This document shows positions 43,001 to 55,000 of a stretch of 59,404 nt of DNA, piece by piece; position 1 is the stretch's first letter, and each line of letters starts with the position of its first letter. Below the pieces are notes generated by a model. That model saw nothing but the letters and a program-made list of their open reading frames with translations. It had not been told where the DNA came from and ran no database searches. Made by a program: the position numbers and the translations under genes. Origin of the DNA: Reticulitermes lucifugus (lineage: Eukaryota; Arthropoda; Insecta; Blattodea; Rhinotermitidae); assembly GCA_026260175.1 (NCBI GenBank), contig JAKCWW010001721.1:8101-67504 (forward strand). Direction: 5' to 3'.

Positions 43001-46000
43001 AACTGAACAAACTACAACTTTCAAGCAGGGCACAGAAAAATTGACTTATTTAGTTAACCCATGATTTCCACCACACAGTCTGCTCATTTGTCTGAACAGC
43101 CCTAACACATTCTCAAAGCATTGCGAACTTCACACTTTTATTGCGTATTTTATCTTATTATCGACAGATGGAAGGCTATGTTTTGTTTTAATCTTTGACC
43201 AAAGAATATATTTCATTTACTGACATACACCACAGATGATATAAGAAGACAGCAATGTACTATAACGTAACATTGCAGCGCATTCTCGTAACCATTATTA
43301 TTGTGGAAAAGGAGAAAGTATTGAACATAAAATGTGTGGGTGTTAATTTCTCTACAACATTTGTTTGAAACTTTTCTCATTCGACGAAGAATTCAGAAAG
43401 ATATTATCATAAATGTAAACGGTTCTTCACGTAAAATATCAATTGTTGTCATATGTTAATCAAAACTTAATTTTCTCGACAGATTTTCGAAAAATCCTCA
43501 AATATAAAATTTCATGAAAATCCATTTTGTGAGAGCCGAGTTGTTCCATGCAGACAGACGGACGGACGAACAGACAGACATAACAGAGCTAATAGATGCT
43601 TTTTGCAATTTTGTGAATGTGCCTAGCTGTAAGATAAAACTGCAACAGCTGTCTGCCATTTAAAAGGTCTCCATGGAGTTAGTAACACGCTGGCAGACTT
43701 TTTGGATGTGCTGCTGCATAGTGTGTTACACAGGTTTCTCTAAAGTGTCACTACCAATCTACCAAACTGGGTGGGATACTACCATGATAACCGCAAATTT
43801 CATTTTAGTTAATGATGGTAGAAGTTTTCATATGCTTCATTTGTTCCAAACAAGGCAAATAACCTTCATATTGCAAAAGTAAAGCAAACATTTCATTACA
43901 AGTCTGTGGAAGCAATATGTAGGCCATTTAATATTTTTCCTCCAAATAAACAGCTGCAATGTTGTGTAAAGATAAAAAAAGTCATCAGCCCATTTTGAAA
44001 AGAGTTCAATTTTCTCACATCTACTGATAAAAGCTGAAATATTCTGGCAACTTTACATACCATTTATATGGCTGTGTTTTATTTCCTGCTCCCCCAGAAC
44101 TTCATACATGCCATATCCCTCTGGTATAGCAAGGCCCAGAGAGAATGGCGTTCCTTCTATTGCATTGTAGAAGTATTTATGTCTTCTAGTTGTTACCCTC
44201 TTCTGTAAAAAACAGATATACAACATCAATTACCATATTTGCAATAAAATCTGGGGCAACTTCCTCACAACTGTGAATTATAACACTTAACTCGGACAGC
44301 TGAGACACGAAGTTAAAAAAAGGGGGAAGCCAATGGTATCGAGGAGTTCCAGCTGATTGAACCATTATCACCATTGTCATATGTATTATTATAGTAAGGT
44401 CTGTGTGCTACATCATGATCTACTGAACTATTAAACGGATCTTTTCAAGACAGATATTTTTATAACCTTATGATTCAGCATTGATAGCAGTGTCATTTAT
44501 TTTTATTAATTCCTTCTTGAACACTTGTTTTTTAACAAGAAAGACTAACTCTAAAACTTGATAGTGCTGCCACCACCAAAGGCCAAGAAAAGTATGTAAA
44601 ATATGTTAGCTTCCCTTGGCCTCCGGTGGTGGCAGCACTATCAATTTCAACTCTTTTTTTTTTCTAATTTACACTTGCTATGAAGCTTTTGTTTCTTACA
44701 ACAATTTAGTATACAAAATAATTTATAACATCAAATATTGTATATTGAGAAGTTTTTTAAAGTTTCAAAAATATAAATAGATTTTTGTTGATTACATATT
44801 TTGTGTTTTATATGGGTACAACTAGTCATAATTATATCTTGTACTCTACTTACTTCAGGATTATACCGAGAAATAACACCGTTATTTTTAGTATTCCTAC
44901 GTTTCTCAATTGCACACATCACCTCAAATTCGGAAAGAACGCAATGTTGCAGAAATTAAATCCATCCCCTTACTCATTGTGTCCAACAGAAGGAGCTACT
45001 TTCAGTCACTGGACAAATTGTGCCAGGTAACTGCTACTATAAACGCCTTTAGGATCAGATATTGCCAGCAGGAAATAACAGAAAATATACATTAAAAACT
45101 GTGGGAGCAACCATTGCACTTTTATCATTACCAGCATCACATGCTAAACACTCCACATTCAACTTGTTACGTGGAGTGACCCAAAAAGTGACATTCCCTC
45201 TGAGACGCAAGTTCATAGCAGTGGACTTGAGGAAGTTTCAGGTGCAGCTGAAATGCAGCTGTTATGAACAACCATGTGGTGATCACACTTACCATATCAC
45301 TATAGTGAACTTTCACGTTAAGTTCTGTTTCTCCCTCCTTTTGATCTATCATGTCATGTCGTAGCTGTGGAAAAGAACAGCAACATTAGCAATATTTAAT
45401 CAATTTTGCACATAAATGATTCAACTCACCTACATGATTTGTTATAGTAAACTCTTAAATTTCCAAATGTAATTCTGTGCAGAACTATGGAAAACCATGT
45501 AATATGCATGGAGAAATTAAGAAATGCCTACAATATTTTAGTCACAAAAAACAAAAGAAAGGGACATACCACTTGGAAGATCTATGTTTATTTGGGAAGG
45601 TAACATTAAAACAAATCTTAGGAAAATGGCAGACTATGGTTATGGACCAAATTTACCTGTCTAAAGGTAGCAAGCTTGTGAGTGTTGTGTGTTGTCAGGT
45701 AGAGGTCTCTGCGACAAGTTGGTCCCTCGTCCAGAGGAATCCTACCGAGTGTAGTGTGTCTAAAAAGTGTGTGATTGTGAAGCCTCAAAAAATGAGGCGG
45801 CCTAGGCTCCCAAGGGGCTGTCGAGCCATTGAAAAAAAAAAAGGTAGCAAGAATTGATGGGTAGTTGTGAACATGGAAATAAACTTTGTGTTTTATACAA
45901 GATGGGGAAATTCTTGACCACCTGAGTTACTGTAAGTTTCTGAAAAAGAATTTTGCTCTAAGGATTAATTATGGCTACCTAAAATGCAAGTGCCTTTCCC

Positions 46001-49000
46001 ATGTGTCTGATTGGTTGATTATTATTTCATCTAATAATGTTATACTGAAAAGCATAATCTATCAGTAACATTCTAAGGCTAGTATTCTATTATGTTATGC
46101 TGAGCAGCATGATTTATTAGTAACATTCTAAGGGTAGTAGTCCATCATGTTATGCTGAGCAGCATGATTTATCAGTAACATTCTAAGGCTAGTATTCCAT
46201 CATGTTATGCGCAGCAGCAAGACGATCAGTAACATTCTCTTTATGGTGTTCAAATAATATTTTAAGCAAGACAGATTTGTGTTCATATTTTGCAACCTTC
46301 ATACTCCTTTCATCTGACCCTTTGTGGCATGCAAGATATGAACAATTTCTATTCCCTACAAGCACAAACAACCTTAGATGATGATGTATCTGCCTCTGAA
46401 GGTACACACACATGTACTTTTATATTTTAAACCAGAAGAACCTTTGATGAGAGCAGAGTACTATGCATATTAAGTCACACATACATCTAGCAATAGAGTG
46501 TTGTTCTCCCTCGGTCCTCCTTCTGTGTCCACCAGTTCAACTTCTGTCAGGTCCACGCTGTTATAGTTAGGCTTTAGCGTTTCCTGAAACTGCATCACGG
46601 GACATGTTTTATGAAGGGTTAACAGTCAACTGAATATGTTTCTGGAATTAAATAACAATGGTGTAATACTACTACTACTACCACCACCACGACAACAACA
46701 ATGATAATGCTAATGATGGTGGTGTGGTGGTGGTGCGATAGTGATGACAATGACGATGATGACGACAATGATACACCATTTCAGTTCTTTCAGAGACAAA
46801 TGTATGAATGCAGGAGCGCAAATAACTGTCAAAATTATTACAAAAATGCTCCTACCACTTTTTCCCCACAATTCTGGAATTCAAAAAATCCTCTACATAA
46901 AAATTGTATTGACAGTTTGATCCAGACTAGCACATCCTCCCATGAGTAATTGTCTCCTCTTTCTTTTCTGGCCATTCACAGGATTTCATACATATTGTGC
47001 TGCCTTTATTGTTACCAGCTGATTACTGAAATCAGTCATTTTTCCAGGGTATATCTGCCCATCATACATAAAAAAAAACCACATGCTGCCCCCCCACATT
47101 TCGCAACACATCATGTACATAAAGAAGATGTTTGGGGTTTTTATGCCAGATGCCAAGGCAAATGTGTCAGAAGTAGTTCCATTTTTGTTCAGGTGTGAAG
47201 TATTCCAAACAGATATGAGAAATGGCAGTCAAATATAAAATTGCTTTTAATAATTGTTATTATAACCAAGGTAATTACTGTGGAGGTCTTAAAAATCGAC
47301 TTATATACTGTGAACTTTCTTAAAGTAAACAGAACAGATGGCACATGCACATTTTTCGAAAGCAATAATTTACTGGAATTATAACCACTAGCTGCTCCAG
47401 GTACATATCAACAGTAGTAAGCAGGAGCTGTGCGTATCACTCACAGCTGCACACAATGTTGCTGTTTATTACATAACAATATCATAGCACAGTCTGAAAT
47501 ACTGCATAACCTCCAAGTAAGTCTAAATCTCTCATTGTCACTAGTGCAATGTAACACCTGAAAAAACAACCTTTTATGGCTCTTAAAATACTGTATCTCA
47601 GAAAAGAAGAAGTCCAACTGGAGTACCACAGCAATAAGAATCAAAATATAGTTACCATTAACAATACCACTTATATTTTGAACACTGACAGAATGAAATT
47701 CACATAAACAAAATACTTATTGGTTAAATTAGTGGCAAAATACAGCAGCAAAACACAGATGCTGTGTAACAAAGATAAAAAGAAAATTAGAAGGAATAAA
47801 AATGAGAAATTCAACCGTTTTTTACTAATTACATTAATAAAATCATGACAGTATTAGGCACATTAAGTTCAACTGCATTTACATCACATCTGAATAAGTT
47901 ACATGGCACAGGCGACAATTAATTTCACTGTATTTCAGAATCTTAAGCATGGCAAAAGCCCTTTGTGAATAACAAAGATGAGAAAAAACAAAACTACTGA
48001 AATATTGTATATGATAAACCTAAGATCAATAACACACTTAATGATATTACAGTATATAGGAAGAGATAAAAATACCATGTAGAGAGAATGGATGAAGGGA
48101 AGTGGCCAAACAGAGCAGGAAATTATGAATTTGTCAGGACATTGTGAAAAGAGAATTTGAAGCTTACAAAAGCGTTCTACTGTTCTATCAACTAACATTA
48201 TTTCCTGCAATGTGCATTAATAATACAAAGACTGTATTTTGTCAACACAGTGTATTTATGGCTTTTGTATAATTCTCACAATAAGCGGGGATTATTTCTT
48301 TAAGCAGCGCAAAATGGTTGGTCTTTATAATTGAGATTGTGCTTCCTGTGATGTAGGAACTGAATCATCAAATATAATTAAAGTAAAATGACTTGTGTTG
48401 GCATTCAAATGGTTTTCTGCTTTGACTAGGTTAGCCATTTGAATGTGCAGAGATGCCATTATCACAGTGTTCATGAGTGTTTATTTGTATTTATTAACCT
48501 AATTGTTAGGTTCTTTAATATGCATTGCAGTTGTTTGAATATTTAAACATTACGCTTCTAGTGCTCTCTGTTGCGGACTACTTGAAATTTATAGAATAGG
48601 TCATTTAAAAATTATCATGACTCTAAATTCATGTTGCCCACAGTCAACACTTTTGGTTTCATGATGCAGACGGAGTGTTCTGATGCAAAACGTTAAGACA
48701 ATAGAAAGGCAAAGGTAGTGTTTACATGCACTTGGATAGCTGAACAAGTAAAATGATTGGCTACGGACTTGATGGCTGAGGTTCGATGCCTATTAGAGGC
48801 AGGGATTTTTCTTTTCCACTACCACACTAGCAATCTTAACTACTTAATCACCTATCCAATACACTGACAGATAACAGGTATCAGCACTTTACCCCTTAGT
48901 TTATTTTATTTTACAATCTACCTACATTTAAACTTACCTGACCATTCCAGTTTCTTATCTGGTCCAGCATGAAATAAAAAAAAAGAGATACAAATCACAC

Positions 49001-52000
49001 AAGAACAAGGGTGTAATTTGGTATGGAATCTTGAATTTGTATATCATATATAATCAAGAAGTGTACAACTTATATTAAGGCAAATTTTAATTTTTCACAA
49101 AATGGAAGAAACAACATGGCAGCCAAGGGAAATACGTAGTATTTTAGAGTGAGAATGATTACAAATGAGTTATTATAAACTGAAATGTGCAGTTAATTTG
49201 GACACCTGTTATGGACACAGCTGTATGGATGCTACTAATTGTAACAGGGGCCAATATTTCAGAACCCTAAATGCATGACACAAACAGTTAATGTCCTTTA
49301 ACACTTGCTAATGTTGGCTTATCTCCATTTTTTAAAATAAAAAAGAAATACAAAATATGACTTACCAGTGGACGGAGGTCCGGGTGATACAGAATGTGGC
49401 CATTGTTATTTATAATAAATGAATAACCATTCACCCCAAGCTGAAAACAGACAGATTTATACAGATGATTAACTGCGAAGTTACATGGAGTGTTCTGTGC
49501 TTTTAGAATGACATGTATTGCAAATAAACCACCTGTTTCAAGAAATAAAATTAGACAAACTCAAAATTAATTTTTTACCAAAAAGTATTGAAAATCTTCG
49601 AACAAAATCTTATGCTGTGTCCTGAGATGAAAGGCAAACTGTTGTCATGAATGAGATCTTATAAATATGTGACAAACTGAGCAAACTGCCAGTGAATAGT
49701 GAATTGATTTCAAGTTAAAACAAAAACTTCAAGGAAATCACATTAACAAAATAATGTTAAGTTCTTTAAAAACTGTGCACTGGAACTGGCGATAATTAAT
49801 ACAGAGACAAGAGGCGTGCTGATAGGAAAATAGAGAGAAATGGAAACATGTGACAGTATTTTTATTTAATTATGGTTTAGTTAATGGTTCTAAAGTCTCT
49901 TATGCTACATAAAATGTCAAATAATTTCATATTATATTGACCGATTGACTCAAGTGGTATAATGATTAGTGAATTATGAAATGGAAAGGATGTGGAAGGA
50001 AAAAGTCACAGCCTAATCTGAGGCACTGTCCTGCCACAAAAACCTTGCTGGGATAGTCAGCATTGTGGATGGGTTTCAAACCGCACACCTCTGTGATACA
50101 AATCAGAGATGTTACTGCATAAGCCAACTTGCTTTGTGATAGCATTAAGAACAGGTAAAATGCATGGACTGAGGTAACTAACTAACCAACCAACCGATTA
50201 ACAAACTTACTGACTGACTGTCTGACCAACTGACTAACTTCATGGATCCAGATCCGTCTTCAGAAGCCAACAGTCCTCAGCTAGTCGAGAAATTTCTTGC
50301 ATTTTATGAGGAAGTCTCATTACTGTGTTCACAACAGACCACCAGTTTCCCCTATCCTGAGCCACATTAATCCAACTGATGACCTCGCTTTCTATTTCTT
50401 CATAGTCATTTTTAATACTATACTCAAGTCTATGCTTAGGCCTTGCAAGTGGTCTCTTTCCTTCAGGTTTCACAGCCAAAATGCTATATGCTGTATGTCC
50501 TGCCCATCTCATCCTCCTCGATTTCATCACCAAAATACTATTTGGTAAGGAGTATAAATCATGAAGCCCCTCCTTACACAAGTTTCTCCCATCCCCTGTT
50601 ACTTCCTCTCCAGTCTCCTGGACTGAGGTAGAAGACAAGAGGACTGTGGGGTGATAAAAATAGCCAGAGGCTTCTATCCAATGAGCCACCTTTAGCAGAA
50701 ATGACAATAACACATAAAATGAGAAAAAGCAGGAGAGGGGGAGAAGGAAGGGTAAAACCACAACTGCTCAGTGTCTGAACTGAGAACATTCTGCAAGACA
50801 GAGATGTGTGCAGTAATTCTTTGAATTACTTTTAACACTGTCATAGCAAATGAAGTTACCTAAATTTAAGTGTCACTTACCTTGTATGGTTGGACCAATT
50901 TCTGAATCTGCTGTATAGGAACATCGGTACCAACCACACCAAGCAGGTTGGCAACCCTGACCTGCACACATGAAACAGTTATCAATTTCAACCCACTGCT
51001 GAGGAAAGACACACTTTTGACAATGATATATTTAATATACTAAATGTCCATTAGACCAGTGATTACTGGATCATGATTTGCATATGTCAAGGTTCCACAA
51101 GAGGTTGTTTCTCAGAACAGGACACAATTGTAGGATTTTGTGAATTTGGTAACAAACCTTTTTTTACAGTGTTTATTCCAAAAACTGCACAACAGTTAGG
51201 TACAAAACTATACAATCTTATAGCAAGCCTCCTACATGTTTCGGCCTTTTTCGGCCATCTTCAGGGAGATGTGATAAAGAAAAACACAACATTGGCTAAT
51301 TATGTCATGGCTGTACAATTGTAGAGTTAAAAACAGCTGTTGAAATTGTATAAAAATAATTAAGAAGTATAGTGCAAATTACATGTAAGTATATCGTAAA
51401 ATTTATCCATCCATGGGGCATAACAACCACAGAAGACACAGGTACAAATCCCTGAAAATGAAGATGAAATTCTATGATAGATGTTTTGTATGCATTCAAA
51501 TGATAAATTTGGTTATGTTTATCATGGTCTATTTCTGGGTACTGACCCAACATCTACCTAGAAGGATTGAGGAAAACAAAATTCTCAGGTACGATAAATG
51601 AATCTCATGAATATATAGCCAGAGTGTTAGCTAGTATAATGGCTATGCAAGAATGCTACAGGACTCTCATATTTTGCAACTACTGCTGTCATTCGTGATT
51701 GATGAAATTGCATGGTGGTGGCCTGGCTTGTCAACATTTTGGAGAACTTAATTTCACCGTGAACATACACATATTTAGCAAGGTTCTCCAAAACATCAGA
51801 AAACCATGTATGAGAACAGCTTGACATAGACATGTAAAATAGTATAAAATGCAGCTTTCATATACACATTGTACCTGGGGTAGTTGGGAGTTACAGTCAA
51901 CCACCTGCTCTCCCACTTGACCTACACTGTTCACTTCCATTCCATCAAAAACTCAAGCTCCTCCCCGCCTTAACAAAATAACCAAAGAGAAAACAAAAAT

Positions 52001-55000
52001 GCAGAACAAGAAAGAGAGAGACGGGGCAGGGGGAAGAGAGACAGCCTGTAAATAGTGGCCATTTGTGGGAGTTGATTAAAGGAGGTAACTGCTAGGGAGA
52101 TTGGTGTGGAAAAATCAGTGTTCATTCTTTCACTGACCCAAGTACAGGATAATGAGCAACGATGAAGACTTAAATCTTATCACCAATCAAGCTCATCACA
52201 ACACAGTGTCACCACTCAACAACTAAAACATGAATAGCTAAAAATAATTACAATTACAATATTAGCTTCCAATGGCAAATCTTAATCTGGAGGTCAGATT
52301 TAGTTGAAGAGTACCACTGTAAGCTGCTTCTGTGTTATTTACCGCAGAAAAATAATACCAAACAAACATACCCCACTCTTTGTTGTGTTACTGTCTCAAT
52401 TTTTGCAGCCGATCAAACAATCTCAAAGATTTAAAATGAAATACACGACTATCTGTACTCACAGAGTAATTTCTTCGGTCAAAGACTGGTGTTGAAACAG
52501 AGGTCATGAGTTGACCTTCAAGGTTTCCACCACCATCACTCTGAAGGTTGTTGCCCTGAAATTAAAAGTGCACATGTAAAGACATGACAGACACTACTTT
52601 ATGCAGTGGTTATACACAACATTACATGGTCGTGGGACCTTAAACACATGTCAGCCTAAAAGTAATGCAATATGAAGGGAAAAGTTCAAATACAATTACA
52701 AATTATAATTTACCCTCTGTTCAGTATACAAATTATTTTGTATTTTTGAAATGCTAGATGATGGACAAGGTCCAGACACCATCATCAGAACAGTTAGAGA
52801 GATCATCCCGTTTTGTTAATTAATCAAATAGACACAAATGAAGTCAGTCAAAGACAACACATTTATTGTAAGTAAATTATTACCTACATAAGTTCAGTAC
52901 AGGTTTCAGCTCGTAAAGAAGCTATTCTCAGGCGAGAAAATACAAAAATATACACAAAGGAAGGCAATATTAAAATGAAAGAGGCCTCTTTCTTACAAAT
53001 ATAGATAACATTCCCTTTGCAGGGCCTCTTCGTTCCATTTTAATGTTAAAGAATATTAAAATCTTTATACATTAAAATATAAATATAAAATCTTATAATG
53101 ATAATCTTTGTGAATATCAAGATAAGATTTTATGTTTATATTTTAGCGTATCAAGATTTTAATATTCTTTAACACTAAAACTACTCGAACAGGCACTGCA
53201 CGACACTGTACCTTTCAAAGGAAATGTTACCTAAAGTTATAAGAAAGAGGCCTCTTTCATTTTAATACTGCCTTCCTTTGTGTACATTTTTGTATTGTCT
53301 CGCCTAAGGACAACCCTTTTAAGGGCTGAAATATGTAGTGAACTTACGTAGGTAATATTTTACTAACAATAAACCTGTTGTCTTTGACTTCATTTGTGTC
53401 GGTTAGAACCTCTAGAACTGACTTAAATTTTGTATTTACCAGTCCTTGATCTACCACCTCCAAAACCCAGAATAAACAAATGCTTATCTAAAGCTGTGTC
53501 ATTTTATTATAATTTTTTATTACATGTCCATTTCTCTCCTAACAGACAGTCACTTTTTGGTATGCAGTTACCAAGAGATTCAGTCTGGGAACTCATGTTA
53601 CACACCATGCCACATACGTAGTTAACGGACAACTGTATCACGTCACCAGTGGCTTTAGTTATTACAGGATGTTTGTTTTAAATTATTTATTTGTTTATTA
53701 CATCTGTAATTTTGTGTATTGAATCTAGGTGACAACAGTACACTCAAGTTGGCCATTGCCACATACCATATTTTTAATCGACTTGTGAAGAGCAATTGCC
53801 AGCCATATAGTCGCAAAAGCTCTCATATTATTGCTGTTTTAAATAAACGTTAACTTCATTTGCAACCATACCTTTCCTCCAGCATAGACCGGTGTCCACT
53901 GGATGGGGTGATCATTCTGATACATGACCATGGGGCGAGCCATCACTGACACATAGTTGAGCACTTTCTCTTTCACTTCTGAAGTGCTACTCACACGAAC
54001 ATAATATCCTGCAACATTCAGTTTGAAGCACTGCACTACATGAGATACACAAAACTGCTAGACACTGAAACTATATGAGTCTTCTCAGCAAATGTGTATC
54101 ATCACACAATAACTACTTAGTGAGTTAATAAATTAATCACCATTATTATGTGTAAAATGCAAATATTCTTGTATGGTCTTTGGGGATCTGATGCCACATG
54201 GTCTGTTATTTGCTTACAAGTGTTTCAAATGAACATACTTCCTCTACCTTCAGGGTAGAACTTCCCTGAAGCACATTTTTCCAAAACACTAAAACCATTT
54301 ACCAGACCACGTATATCATTATATGCTATAAACCAACCAAATTTGTTGGTTTATAGCATATAATATCTCAATCATGCACGGTATGTACAACATTAAATCA
54401 CGTATATCATATCTGAGAGGACAATAGTTAGTATTTACTGCTATGATGGCCTCACATATTGAGTATGAGTAAAACTCTAGGAAGTAAGCCACACATAAAT
54501 GAGTACAGCTGTGCCATTGTTCTTACAAAATTGAGAACAGAATAATACCATTGTTGTTGTGAAATGGACAACCAAATAATGTTTAACCTAATGTACATTA
54601 GGGGCTTCTTGGATTATAACCTGACTCCCTTTATTTGCCCTACCCTTTCATCCTCAGTACTCTATCTGCTACACACTCATGAAAAACAAATTGTAAATGC
54701 GAGCATGTAACATGGAGTAATATGCATGGATAGTAAAATAATTACTGTACCAACATCAACTTGACTGTTTGTCAATACTTTGCAAGATATTCAAACTATA
54801 ATAAATAAACACAAAGATAACAGTCGTATCTACAGTTTGGTATACAAGGACCAGCGTTACAAAGGAAGCGGCTGCCTCCTGTTTCCATCCTGAAACTAAG
54901 GGAGCAGTTTCATCTGAAATGTTTGTACACAGCGTCACATTCCGGAAGACCATAATCTTGGTACTCAAAAGTGTGAGGACCTGAAGTTTCAACCTAAACA

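Larger units (their letters stand above)
38801..44060 (-). other. 5.3-kb intron between exons h and i
   Basis: It holds a LINE relic, the solo arm at 39.6 kb, the TAGGGTTGCC MITE and repeat D copies 2 and 3. The rest (40.4-42.0 kb) is unrecognised AT-rich sequence. A tRNA-like SINE relic may lie at 41,035-41,150. Confidence 0.55.
46584..49365 (-). other. 2.8-kb intron between exons e and f
   Basis: It holds the trinucleotide microsatellite and SINE family 3. The stretch 46,980-48,700 shows nothing I recognise. Confidence 0.5.

Noticed and set aside
50946..50958. GGTTGGCAACCCT in exon d (and GGCAACCCT in exon a) resembling the terminal repeat of the 40-kb MITE
   Set aside because: Exon d lies in frame inside a conserved coding block and exon a inside the VWA domain; a 9-13-base match is best treated as coincidence, not an exonised transposon end.
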